From Chitinophagaceae bacterium UBA7600 (GTDB taxonomy: Bacteria; Bacteroidota; Bacteroidia; Chitinophagales; Chitinophagaceae): 64,000 bases of DNA. The position numbers were made by a program, and so were the translations under genes. The notes under the pieces were generated by a model. That model searched no databases. It saw only the letters and a list, made by a program, of their open reading frames with translations, and was not told where the DNA came from. The stretch spans positions 9,122 to 73,121 of the forward strand of contig DLKC01000086.1 of NCBI GenBank assembly GCA_002478885.1, written 5' to 3'. Shown here piece after piece: positions 17,582 through 25,716 of the stretch (position 1 is its first letter; the number at the start of each line of letters is the position of its first letter).

Positions 17582-18769
17582 TTATAGCACGCCCTTTGTA
17601 CTCGGCAGGAAGTTACTTAGCGGATCGCGCTTTATGGCCATTTTTATTGCTTTTGCAAACGCTTTGAATATTGCTTCAATTTTATGATGTTCGTTGTCTC
17701 CCCTGCATTCAATATTCAGGTTGCATTTTGCTGCGTCACTGAATGATTTGAAGAAATGAAAAAACATTTCTGTTGGCATCTCTCCAATTTTTTCTCTTTT
17801 GAATTCAGCATTCCAAACGATCCAGTTGCGCCCCCCAAAATCGATGAGCACTTTTGCCTCCGCTTCGTCCATCGGCAAAGCGAACCCATAACGTTCCATG
17901 CCTCTTTTATCGGTCAGTGCTTTTGCAAATGCCTCTCCCAGCGCAATTCCGGTATCTTCGATCGTGTGATGTTCATCGATGTGCAGATCGCCCATTGTTA
18001 TAACTGTGAGGTCCATCTTACCATGACGCGCTATCTGGTCAAGCATGTGGTCAAAAAAACCGAGACCTGTTTCTACCTGCGACTTTCCGCTGCCATCAAG
18101 ATTCAACTCAATATGAATTTTTGTTTCACTGGTATTCCTGTCATGTGTAACGATTCTTGTTCCAAGCTTCAAAAAGTCGTGGATATTTTTCCATGCAACG
18201 GTTTCAAGTACGATTGTTGATGCGCGAAGTTCTGTGACCTTGTCTTTTATTTCGTCGCCGCCAAGCGATGAATCATTATTGAGCCAGATACCTTTACAGC
18301 CAAGATTCTTTGCAAGTTGTATATCGGTAATTCTGTCGCCTATAACAAACGAATTGGCAATATCATATTCAGGATTGTTAAGGTATTGAAGCATCATCCC
18401 GATGCCAGGCTTTCTTGTCGGTTTATTTTCAGCCGGAAATGAACGGTCGATATGTACAGCGGAAAAGTGAATACCTTCTCCTGCGAGACTTTTCATGACA
18501 AAATTATGCAGCGGCCAGAAAGTGTCTTCAGGAAATGACGCTGTACCGAGACCATCCTGGTTGGTGACCATTACCAGTTCAAAATCCATTTCACGCGCTA
18601 TTCGGCCCATGTACTCAAACATGTGCGGGTAGAAAGTGAGTTTATCGAAAGCATCTAACTGGTATGTTGGTGGTGCTTCATCTACAAGGGTTCCGTCGCG
18701 GTCGATAAAAAGAATACGCTTACCTCTGCCTGAAGAGTTGCCGTTAGAATTGGTTACTTGAGAAGACAT
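17582..18769 (-). CDS. hisB: Bifunctional histidinol-phosphatase / imidazoleglycerol-phosphate dehydratase
   Basis: 395 residues carrying two steps of histidine synthesis. The N-terminal HAD phosphatase has [11 protein letters not shown] (D23, D25), the TNQDGLG motif and [10 protein letters not shown]. The C-terminal IGP dehydratase (from about 205) has [32 protein letters not shown] and [16 protein letters not shown] with Mn-binding His/Glu. The fused form is usual in Bacteroidota and enterobacteria. It is separated from hisC by a PQQ dehydrogenase and a cytochrome gene on the same strand, and from hisH by the whole trp operon. Confidence 0.97.
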   Translation of the reverse strand: MSSQVTNSNGNSSGRGKRILFIDRDGTLVDEAPPTYQLDAFDKLTFYPHMFEYMGRIAREMDFELVMVTNQDGLGTASFPEDTFWPLHNFVMKSLAGEGIHFSAVHIDRSFPAENKPTRKPGIGMMLQYLNNPEYDIANSFVIGDRITDIQLAKNLGCKGIWLNNDSSLGGDEIKDKVTELRASTIVLETVAWKNIHDFLKLGTRIVTHDRNTSETKIHIELNLDGSGKSQVETGLGFFDHMLDQIARHGKMDLTVITMGDLHIDEHHTIEDTGIALGEAFAKALTDKRGMERYGFALPMDEAEAKVLIDFGGRNWIVWNAEFKREKIGEMPTEMFFHFFKSFSDAAKCNLNIECRGDNEHHKIEAIFKAFAKAIKMAIKRDPLSNFLPSTKGVL

Positions 18770-18808
18770 GAAAATATGACAGTATTATTGTTGAAAAGTG
18801 TTGTTGCA

Positions 18809-18828
18809 GTACAAGTGTGCGACGCAAC
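18809..18828 (+). repeat. Dispersed repeat, copy 12 (consensus)
   Basis: Exact consensus, 36 bp past the cytochrome c stop, followed by AAAGCCGGGC and AAAAATTA. Confidence 0.92.
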
Positions 18829-18864
18829 GAAAGCCTGATGCCTGCTTTAAAGCCGGGCTAAAAA

Positions 18865-19269
18865 TTATTTCATTGTTGCTCTTACGTTTTTTACATCTGT
18901 GGCAGAGATGGCGCTGGATTTATTGCCAAAACTGTTGCGGATGTATGTGAGCACATCGGCAATCTCCTGGTCTTTAAGATAGTTTTGGGGAGGCATATTG
19001 TTTGAATAATATTCTCCGTCGATCTCTATCTTTTCAGTGGTGCCGCTTAAGACCCACGTTATGATCTTCCTTTTATCGCCGGTTACATAAGAGGTTTTAA
19101 TGAGCGGCGGATTTAGCTTTGGCACTCCGGTTCCATCTTCCTGGTGACAGGTGAGGCAATAGGTTTCGAAGACCGTTTTACCTCTTTGCATCTGGTCTTT
19201 AGAAACGGTTTGGGCAAAAACGATGTAACAAAATGTTGAAACAACCAGAACACTAATAGTCTTTTTCAT
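18865..19269 (-). CDS. Secreted monohaem cytochrome c
   Basis: 134 residues, signal peptide ending VFAQ, one haem site C38-LT-C41-H42 and a probable Met ligand in NNMPPQNYLKD. Class I fold of the type that accepts electrons from periplasmic dehydrogenases. Its ATG is 9 bp after the stop of the PQQ-dependent sugar dehydrogenase, so it is the likely electron acceptor of that enzyme. Both genes sit inside the his operon between hisC and hisB. A repeat copy lies 36 bp after its stop. Confidence 0.9.
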   Translation of the reverse strand: MKKTISVLVVSTFCYIVFAQTVSKDQMQRGKTVFETYCLTCHQEDGTGVPKLNPPLIKTSYVTGDKRKIITWVLSGTTEKIEIDGEYYSNNMPPQNYLKDQEIADVLTYIRNSFGNKSSAISATDVKNVRATMK

Positions 19270-19278
19270 TGATAGTTT

Positions 19279-20571
19279 TTATTTTCCTCCTGTGTAAGTG
19301 ATTTTGTAAATGGTTCCGCCTGCATCATCGCTCACATACAAAGATCCATCAGGGCCCTGCGCGAGCCCGCACGGGCGATGTTTTGCTTTGCCGGGCTGCA
19401 TAAAAGCTTCTCCGCCTGCGAAGTTGTCGGCAAAAACTTCCCAATCCCCACTTGGCTTTCCATCTTTAAACGGAACAAAAGCAATAAAGTAGCCCTTCTG
19501 CGGCTCTGGTGAGCGGTTCCATGATCCATGAAACGCGATGAACGCGCCGTGCTTATATTTTTCGGGGAACATGTTGCCGGTATAAAACAACAAACCATTT
19601 GGCCCCATATGACCGGGGAATGCCGCAACAGGCTCCTGGGCATTTTCGCCACTGGTTTTAACGCCATCGCCGCCATATTCTGGGTTTAGCATTTTTTTCT
19701 TTTGCTGCCAGTCGTAATAAATATATGGCCAACCGCAATCAGATCCCTGGTGCAGTTCATACATGCACTCGGCGGGCAGCTCTGCACTTTGTTTTGTTGT
19801 ATACAAGTCGGGAAACAGATCATGCAATTGGTCGCGCCCGTGTTGCATTACAAAGAGGCTGTTTGTCTCATTATTCCAGTCGAGCCCAACCACGTTACGG
19901 AGACCTGTTGCATAACGTACGCCATCACCATAAGTCTGGTTCAGCTGATTGGCTTTGAATTTCCAGATACCGCCAGCCGAATCAAGTATGGGGCAAGGAT
20001 TTTTTCCCATAGAGCCTTTTGTTCTGTCTCTTTCCTGGCAGGAGTTTGAATATGCACCAATGTTCACATAAATATTGCCATCGTTATCCAGTGCAATCGC
20101 CTTAGCTTCGTGCTGGTGGCGGTTGAGCAGGCCCGTGACAATTTTTTCCGGTTTTTCCGGGTCGATCACTTCAAATTTTTCGTTGAGTTTATAACGGTAC
20201 ACGTCAAAATCGGATGATGCATAGAGATACCCATTTTTAACGGCTATTCCTGTGCCTGTAAAATTGCCAAAGCCTTTGGTAGCATCGGAAATTCCATCGC
20301 TATTATTGTCGTTGAACACATAAGTTCCTTTACCGTCTTTAAGTTTCGAAAGCTTTACATAAACCAGCCCGTTCGGCGTTACAGTAATATGCCTTGCCTC
20401 ACCTAGGCCTTTGGCAAAAGCCACCGCGTTAAAGCCTTGCGGTAGTACAAGATTACTCTCATCGGCGCCTATTGTTTTTACTGCATTTATGGTATCGTTG
20501 CCGAAGTTGGCGCAGGACCTGTTGATAAAGGCAACAAACAATATTGCAGGAAGAAGGATAATTTTTTTCAT
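19279..20571 (-). CDS. PQQ-dependent sugar dehydrogenase (sorbosone dehydrogenase-like)
   Basis: 430 residues, beta-propeller fold. Signal sequence MKKIILLPAILFVAFINRSCANFG, perhaps a lipoprotein (Cys at about residue 19). Conserved pieces are LPQGFNAVAFAKGLGEARHI, ATGLRNVVGLDWN, FVMQHGRDQLHDLFPD, CGWPYIYYD and FIAFHGSWNRSP, matching the soluble aldose/sorbosone dehydrogenase group, which oxidises sugars in the periplasm with PQQ. The substrate cannot be told. Together with the downstream cytochrome it forms an oxidation module unrelated to histidine, lodged between hisC (34 bp upstream) and hisB. Confidence 0.88.
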   Translation of the reverse strand: MKKIILLPAILFVAFINRSCANFGNDTINAVKTIGADESNLVLPQGFNAVAFAKGLGEARHITVTPNGLVYVKLSKLKDGKGTYVFNDNNSDGISDATKGFGNFTGTGIAVKNGYLYASSDFDVYRYKLNEKFEVIDPEKPEKIVTGLLNRHQHEAKAIALDNDGNIYVNIGAYSNSCQERDRTKGSMGKNPCPILDSAGGIWKFKANQLNQTYGDGVRYATGLRNVVGLDWNNETNSLFVMQHGRDQLHDLFPDLYTTKQSAELPAECMYELHQGSDCGWPYIYYDWQQKKKMLNPEYGGDGVKTSGENAQEPVAAFPGHMGPNGLLFYTGNMFPEKYKHGAFIAFHGSWNRSPEPQKGYFIAFVPFKDGKPSGDWEVFADNFAGGEAFMQPGKAKHRPCGLAQGPDGSLYVSDDAGGTIYKITYTGGK

Positions 20572-20604
20572 ATAAGCTTGTTTTATTCGGTGCAGAACAT
20601 GGTA

Positions 20605-21684
20605 TTAAACAACAGTCAAATCTTCCAATTGTTTACCAGAAAGCCAATCACCAATTGCATCAATGAGCATAGTGTTTTCTTTTTCGGTGCCAACAGTTAT
20701 GCGCAGGCAATCTTCGCAAAGCCTAACGTTGCTGCGATCGCGAACAACTATGCCTTTTGTCAGCAGAAAATCATAAACCATCCGGGCTTCTTTTATTTTC
20801 ACTAAAATAAAGTTAGCATCAGAAGGGTAAACTTTCTCTACTGTGGGTATCCTCTCGAAAACTTCAGACAGTGCATTACGCATATCAACAATTTCACGAA
20901 TCATATCGTTGACCTGGCCCACTTCTTCCAAGGCCCTTAATGCAAGTTCCTGCGATACCTGGTTAATATTGTATGGCGGCTTAACCTTGTTCAATACATC
21001 AATGATGGAAACCGAAGCAAAAGCCATACCGAGCCGCAGCGCCGCAAGTCCCCATGCCTTGCTGAAGGTTTGCATTACCACCAGATTAGGATAATCTGCA
21101 AGGTCCTGGATAAAAGATTTTTGCCTCGCAAAGTTGATGTATGCTTCATCAATAACAACAATGCCGTTGAAATTATTGAGCACGGCTTCAATATCAGTGC
21201 GGTTAAAGCAATTACCGGTTGGGTTATTTGGCGAGCAGATCCAGACAATTCGCGTTTGCGCATCAACGAGATTTTCCAGGTGAGTAAGGTCGAGCTGAAA
21301 ATCTTCGGTGAGCGGTGCTTTGCGCACTTCCACGTTATTAATGTTAGCGCTCACCCCGTACATGCCATAGGTTGGCGGGCAGATAACAACATTATCAATC
21401 TTTGGCTCGCAGAAGCAGCGGAACAAAAGGTCAATGCATTCATCGCTGCCATTGCCAAGAAATATATGTTCGGACGCTATACCTTTTATTGTGCTGATAG
21501 CCTCTTTCACTTTCAGTTGGTGTGGATCGGGATAGCGGTTATACCATTTTGGTAAGGGTGAGCCCAAACTATTTTCATTGGCATCGAGAAAAACTTTCGC
21601 CTCGCCGCTGAATTCGTCGCGTGCCGATGAATAAGGCACAAGTCCCTTAATATTCTCTCTTGTTATTCTTTCTAAGTCGAACAT
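20605..21684 (-). CDS. hisC: Histidinol-phosphate aminotransferase
   Basis: PLP aminotransferase (fold type I) that makes histidinol phosphate. 359 residues from MFDLERITRENIKGLVPYSSA at 21684; the frame extends 72 codons further through a repeat pair and is not used. Visible are DANENSLGSP, FLGNGSDECIDLL, CSPNNPTGN, VIDEAYINF and the PLP lysine in TFSKAWGLAALRLG. The gap to hisD (221 bp) holds an inverted repeat pair. Confidence 0.96.
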   Translation of the reverse strand: MFDLERITRENIKGLVPYSSARDEFSGEAKVFLDANENSLGSPLPKWYNRYPDPHQLKVKEAISTIKGIASEHIFLGNGSDECIDLLFRCFCEPKIDNVVICPPTYGMYGVSANINNVEVRKAPLTEDFQLDLTHLENLVDAQTRIVWICSPNNPTGNCFNRTDIEAVLNNFNGIVVIDEAYINFARQKSFIQDLADYPNLVVMQTFSKAWGLAALRLGMAFASVSIIDVLNKVKPPYNINQVSQELALRALEEVGQVNDMIREIVDMRNALSEVFERIPTVEKVYPSDANFILVKIKEARMVYDFLLTKGIVVRDRSNVRLCEDCLRITVGTEKENTMLIDAIGDWLSGKQLEDLTVV

Positions 21685-21724
21685 ATATTTTTTGTTACAA
21701 GCTTTTGAATTGCTATTAAACTTC

Positions 21725-21744
21725 GTTGTGTCACTCACTTGTGC
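21725..21744 (-). repeat. Dispersed repeat, copy 13 (variant), left half of a pair
   Basis: GTTGTGTCACTCACTTGTGC between hisD and hisC; partner at 21847-21866. Confidence 0.8.
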
Positions 21745-21846
21745 GCCACAGCAACTGCCAACCATCAGCCGCGAACAGGTTACTGATTCTTGATGATCGA
21801 CGCCCGATTTAACGAATCGAGCAGGTTTGCCGCTCAAGGCCCAAAA

Positions 21847-21866
21847 GTACAAGAGTGCGACGCAAC
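21847..21866 (+). repeat. Dispersed repeat, copy 14, right half of a pair
   Basis: GTACAAGAGTGCGACGCAAC, 39 bp past the hisD stop. Confidence 0.9.
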
Positions 21867-21905
21867 GAAGCTGCCACAACGGTTCAAAGTTGGGCTCCAA
21901 AAAAA

Positions 21906-23180
21906 TTATTTCAGCCGTATTCTAACTGCGTTGGCGTGCGCCTGCAAACCTTCGGCCTCAGCCAAGAGTTCAACAGTGGACGCGATCTGCTGCAAACCTT
22001 GCTCCGTAAGCTTTTGATAGGTTATTTTTTTCACGAAACTGTCAACACTTACACCGCTGTAAGCCCTGGCATAACCATTCGTTGGCAAAGTATGGTTGGT
22101 GCCGCTTGCATAATCGCCCACGCTTTCGGGCGAATAGTGGCCCAAAAAAACAGAGCCGGCATTAACAATGCGTTCGGCGATAGCCTCATGGCCGTCGCAA
22201 GAAATAATCAGGTGCTCTGCGGCATATTCATTCACAAGTTCGATGGCCTCATCTATGTTGCTTACCACAATGGCCTTGCTATTTTGTAATGCCTTTCCGG
22301 CAAGATCTTTCCGCGGCAATAGTTCCAGTTGTTTATTCAACTCTTCTTCCACATTATTAACTAACTCGGAGGAAAGAGCCACCAGCAACACCTGGCTATC
22401 GGCGCCGTGCTCGGCCTGAGACAAAAGGTCTGCAGCTATAAAAGCAGGGTTAGCGGAATCGTCGGCCATTACGCAGACCTCACTTGGACCAGCCGGCATA
22501 TCGATGGCTATTCCATCTTGCTGTATAAATTGTTTGGCACAGGTCACATATTGATTACCTGGTCCGAATATTTTTGACACAGGGGAAATCGTTTCTGTGC
22601 CGTAAGCCATGGCTGCTATAGCCTGCACCCCGCCGATCTTGAAAATTTTTGTAGCGCCGACCAACTGCGCCGCATATAAAATAGCAGGATGCAGTTTGCC
22701 TGTTTTATCGGGTGGCGAACAAAGTATGATCTCTTTGCAGCCGGCAAGTTTTGCAGGAATGCCAAGCATTAAAATGGTGGAGAACAATGGCGCTGTGCCG
22801 CCTGGAATGTACAAACCCACCTTTTCGATGCCAACGCTTTTGCGCCAGCATTGCACGCCGGGCATTGTTTCAATCACCTCAACAGGATAAAATTGTTTAC
22901 TGTGAAAACTGGTAATGTTCTTCGCTGCGGTGTTGATGGCCGCCTTTAATTCGGCTGAAACAATCGCCTCCGCTGCTTCGATCTCCTGCTGCTGGACTTC
23001 GGTGGTATTTAACTCAACGCGATCGAAAAGCAAAGCATATTTTCTCACTGCCGCATCACCGTTTAACCGCACCTCTTCGAGAACGGCCTTTACTTTTTCT
23101 GTGAGATCGGCTAAATCGAGGGCTGGTCTTTGCAGCAATCTATGCCATGTGGTTTTTGCAGGTTGTAAGATCAGTTCCAT
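21906..23180 (-). CDS. hisD: Histidinol dehydrogenase
   Basis: Two-step NAD-dependent oxidation of histidinol to histidine, zinc enzyme. 424 residues with GLYIPGGTAPLFSTILMLGIPAKLAG, FKIGGVQAIAAMAYG, GPGNQYVTCAKQ, DMPAGPSEV, the metal-binding AEHGADSQ, and ATNH-like GTNHTLPT near the C-terminus. It starts 31 bp after hisG. The last step of the pathway is thus encoded second in the operon, as in the classical order G-D-C-B. Confidence 0.97.
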   Translation of the reverse strand: MELILQPAKTTWHRLLQRPALDLADLTEKVKAVLEEVRLNGDAAVRKYALLFDRVELNTTEVQQQEIEAAEAIVSAELKAAINTAAKNITSFHSKQFYPVEVIETMPGVQCWRKSVGIEKVGLYIPGGTAPLFSTILMLGIPAKLAGCKEIILCSPPDKTGKLHPAILYAAQLVGATKIFKIGGVQAIAAMAYGTETISPVSKIFGPGNQYVTCAKQFIQQDGIAIDMPAGPSEVCVMADDSANPAFIAADLLSQAEHGADSQVLLVALSSELVNNVEEELNKQLELLPRKDLAGKALQNSKAIVVSNIDEAIELVNEYAAEHLIISCDGHEAIAERIVNAGSVFLGHYSPESVGDYASGTNHTLPTNGYARAYSGVSVDSFVKKITYQKLTEQGLQQIASTVELLAEAEGLQAHANAVRIRLK

Positions 23181-23211
23181 TATTCATGTTCTTTGGTACA
23201 AATAAACAGGC

Positions 23212-24105
23212 TTATATGATCATTTTTTCAATTGGCACTACCAGGATTCCCTGTGCACCGGCAGTTTTCAATTTCTCTATAATATCCCAAAACTGGTCTT
23301 CGCTAATCACACTGTGCACGCTACTCCAGCCTTGTTGGGCCAGTGGCAACACAGTTGGACTTTTCATACCGGGTAATAAAGAGATAATTTCTTTGAGATT
23401 GCTGTTTGGAGCGTTGAGCAATACATATTTGTTATTCTTCGCTTTTTTTACCGACTGTATGCGGAATAGAAGTTTTTCAAGCAGGGACTGCTGGGCAAGG
23501 GCTAATTGCTGATTTTTGATAAGTACGGCCTGAGAAAGCAAGATTGTTTCCACCTCTTTCAGGCCATTCATAAAAAGGGTTGATCCACTGCTTACAAGAT
23601 CGCATATGCCTTCGGCTAAACCAATGCCCGGGGCTATCTCAACGCTGCCGCTAATTTCGTGTATCTCTGCACTGACGTTTTGTTCATCCAGGAATTTTTT
23701 TAACAATACCGGGTAACTGGTGGCCACTCTTTTATGCTGAAGAAATGAAGCGCCGGTGTAATCATCTCCTTTTCTTACTGCGATCGAAAGACGGCATTTG
23801 CCGAAACCGAGTTTTTCAACCACATCTACTTTTTTGTTTTTCTCATATACGACATTTTCACCCACAAAGCCAAGGTCGGCAACTGCATCTTCCACGTATT
23901 GGGGAATATCGTCGTCGCGGAGAAAAAATACTTCAAGCGGGAAATTGCTCGCCTCGCTTTTGAGTTTGTTTACGCCATTGCTGATATCGATGCCGCATTC
24001 TTTCAGTAACCTGATGGAATCGTCGTGGAGTCTGCCGGATTTTTGAACGGCGATTTTCAATTTCACTTCCGGGCCTGCTGATTGTTGGTTAGTTGTTATA
24101 GACAT
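23212..24105 (-). CDS. hisG: ATP phosphoribosyltransferase, long form
   Basis: First and committed enzyme of histidine synthesis: ATP plus PRPP gives phosphoribosyl-ATP. 297 residues, the long HisG form whose C-terminal ACT-like regulatory domain (ending GAQGILVVPIEKMII) binds histidine, so no HisZ partner is needed. The catalytic domain shows KIAVQKSGRLHDDS, DLGFVGENVVYE and the PRPP loop DLVSSGSTL. The ATG at 24105 follows the his attenuator by about 50 nt; a later start within the first 15 residues is possible because the N-terminus (MSITTNQQSAGPEV) is not conserved. Confidence 0.97.
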   Translation of the reverse strand: MSITTNQQSAGPEVKLKIAVQKSGRLHDDSIRLLKECGIDISNGVNKLKSEASNFPLEVFFLRDDDIPQYVEDAVADLGFVGENVVYEKNKKVDVVEKLGFGKCRLSIAVRKGDDYTGASFLQHKRVATSYPVLLKKFLDEQNVSAEIHEISGSVEIAPGIGLAEGICDLVSSGSTLFMNGLKEVETILLSQAVLIKNQQLALAQQSLLEKLLFRIQSVKKAKNNKYVLLNAPNSNLKEIISLLPGMKSPTVLPLAQQGWSSVHSVISEDQFWDIIEKLKTAGAQGILVVPIEKMII

Positions 24106-24158
24106 AAAATAATTTCAATTGGTCTGTATACGTGCTTCGATTATTATATGGTCAAAAA

Positions 24159-24240
24159 AAAGGCTCACTTTTCAGTAAGCCTTTTCAAATGTTTTATTAT
24201 TGTTTGCACAAAACACCATGGAGCTTACTGCTGCAGTAAG
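24159..24240 (-). promoter_or_regulatory. his attenuator (segments 1-4, terminator and antiterminator)
   Basis: Four segments on the minus strand: 1 = CTTACTG (24240-24234, in hisL), 2 = CAGTAAGC (24230-24223, contains the hisL stop codon), 3 = GGCTTACTG (24181-24173), 4 = GTGAGCC (24168-24162). 1:2 pair perfectly over 7 bp, 2:3 over 8 bp, and 3:4 form a 10-bp stem AAAGGCTTAC/GTGAGCCTTT with a 6-nt loop, followed by T residues. 2:3 and 3:4 exclude each other. A stall at the His codons hides segment 1 and favours 2:3 (read-through); a ribosome at the stop hides segment 2 and favours the terminator. Confidence 0.92.
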
Positions 24241-24263
24241 ATGTGATGATGATGTATATGCAT
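24225..24263 (-). CDS. hisL: his operon leader peptide with five His codons
   Basis: A 12-codon frame on the minus strand, MHIHHHHILLQQ, ATG at 24263 and TAA at 24225-24227. His occurs at codons 2 and 4-7. It starts about 10-12 nt after the predicted transcription start and ends within segment 2 of the attenuator. An in-frame GTG at 24275 would add four residues but coincides with the predicted transcript start, so the ATG is preferred. The peptide is expected to be read only as a sensor of charged tRNA-His. Confidence 0.92.
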   Translation of the reverse strand: MHIHHHHILLQQ

Positions 24264-24279
24264 TTTAATTTTCACGGCG

Positions 24280-24310
24280 CAAAAATAAACCAGTAAATGA
24301 ATTGAGCAAA
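24280..24310 (-). promoter_or_regulatory. Bacteroidota-type promoter of the his operon
   Basis: Minus strand TTTG (24310-24307), 19 bp, then TATTTTTG (24287-24280): a full match to the known -33 TTTG and -7 TAnnTTTG consensus of Bacteroidota primary sigma factors. The start of transcription would fall near 24275, just ahead of hisL. Confidence 0.75.
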
Positions 24311-24440
24311 TTTTTATTCCGCCTATAAACCACATATTGACCGAACGCCTGTTTGTTTTACAGATGCCATTTATTATGCGGCTGAAAGGAGCGTCGCAAG
24401 CGAAGCATAATAGATTGTACTAAGCTGGCACAATAAAAAA

Positions 24441-24463
24441 GTCCCGCAATAAACTTGCGGGAC
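24441..24463 (-). terminator. Terminator downstream of the barrel protein gene at 24526
   Basis: Perfect 9-bp stem GTCCCGCAA/TTGCGGGAC with a 5-nt loop; on the minus strand it is followed by TTTTTTATTG. It lies about 60 bp past the stop of the minus-strand gene and upstream of the his promoter. Confidence 0.85.
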
Positions 24464-24525
24464 TGTTGATGAAAACCCCAAAACGGGTCTTTCGCGGTTA
24501 GCATGGGAAACAAACAAAATTTTAA

Positions 24526-25716
24526 TTATTTAAGTTTCGTCGTTAATGCGAGGTTTATACCTAAACTGGTGACCGGCAAATCATTGATTCCGATGCCACT
24601 GATGGGTATCCTGTAGTAGGGTTCCACCCTCAGCATACCATTTTTCGAAATTTGCCGCTCGTAACCAACGCTTAAATGAATATTCGAGAAGTAATAGTTC
24701 GCCGCCTTATTCACATACTTCACACCTTCTTTCTGTTGCCCGTTGGCGTCGTAAGAATAATTGTAAAGCTCCTTGTGCATAACATAAGAAACTGCGCCCG
24801 CAGACGCAAAAAAACCTCCTTTTTTCTGCTGCTTGAAATTGTATTTCACGCCAAACGGAATCTCGGTGATGCTGTTATAGGCGTCGAGGCTAATAATATC
24901 GGAACCATCGCGGCTCAAACTATTTTTAGACAGGTATTTACCGTCGGAGTAATAATATTTTTTTGTAAGCAACATACCTAACTCCAGGCTAAGATTTTTG
25001 TTTAACTGGAAACCCGCAATAACTCCGAAATTGATGCCCGGCTTTGAAAATTGCTGAAGCTTTACCCTTGTATACTCAGGTGCAACCACGGCGCCAAAGT
25101 AAAACCGAGACTGTTTTTCAGGGGGTGAATGCTGAACTTCACTGCCGTTAGAAATAGTTGGCGCCTTTTCAAATTCCAAACTATTGATGCTTAATTGCTT
25201 GTCTATGCGTAATTCAGCCACGGGGCCCTTTTGCTCTGCAATGGCAGTCAAGAATAAAGATTTATCTTTTGTATTAATTTCTGCAACCGACGCTGCCGCT
25301 ATATCACCGTGTTCTATTGCTGTTAACGGCGAAGTATTGGCCTGCATCCTGTTAGATTGTGCAACTAGTGCAGTAGATTTTAGTACACCAAAATTTGCCA
25401 TTGCTTCCGGCTCATCGTTTGAATGCTGAGTAATAACAATGGGAACCTGCAGGGTACGCATGCCAGCTCCCGGCTGTCCCGACCTCGAAGGCTTTACCTC
25501 CGCAATAGCCATTGGCACAAGTACCAGCACCAGTGCCGCGGCCCACTTTTTTGCCGATAAATAAAACTTCTGGTTTACTGATTTAGCTAAATAAACACCT
25601 GAATTACGGCCAAATTCTTCGTTGAATTTTTCCCAATCTGAGGACTTTGTATTAAGCGGGTAATGATCGGCAGCCTTTCGAAAAAGATCATCGATATGTT
25701 CATTTCCCTGCTGCAT
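24526..25716 (-). CDS. Inner-membrane-anchored protein with outer-membrane-type beta-barrel domain, partner of ECF sigma factor
   Basis: 396 residues. The N-terminal 55 residues (HIDDLFRKAADHYPLNTKSSDWEKFNEEF) resemble the cytoplasmic helical part of anti-sigma factors, followed by one transmembrane helix at about 57-73 and a low-complexity linker. From about 200 there are repeated amphipathic strands (FYFGAVVAPEYTRVKLQ ... SVGYERQISKNGMLRVEPYYRIPISGIGI ... LALTTKLK) of the PorT/outer-membrane-barrel type. The gene overlaps the end of the sigma-factor gene by 17 bp, so it probably regulates or is regulated with it. How a barrel domain works behind an inner-membrane helix is unclear. Confidence 0.75.
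   Translation of the reverse strand: MQQGNEHIDDLFRKAADHYPLNTKSSDWEKFNEEFGRNSGVYLAKSVNQKFYLSAKKWAAALVLVLVPMAIAEVKPSRSGQPGAGMRTLQVPIVITQHSNDEPEAMANFGVLKSTALVAQSNRMQANTSPLTAIEHGDIAAASVAEINTKDKSLFLTAIAEQKGPVAELRIDKQLSINSLEFEKAPTISNGSEVQHSPPEKQSRFYFGAVVAPEYTRVKLQQFSKPGINFGVIAGFQLNKNLSLELGMLLTKKYYYSDGKYLSKNSLSRDGSDIISLDAYNSITEIPFGVKYNFKQQKKGGFFASAGAVSYVMHKELYNYSYDANGQQKEGVKYVNKAANYYFSNIHLSVGYERQISKNGMLRVEPYYRIPISGIGINDLPVTSLGINLALTTKLK

Noticed and set aside
24264..24275. GTG start for a longer hisL peptide
   Set aside because: It coincides with the predicted transcription start; the ATG at 24263 keeps all His codons.
24381..24420. A further repeat copy (GAGCGTCGCAAGC ... TTGTAC)
   Set aside because: Only a few core bases match and the order is wrong; it was not counted.
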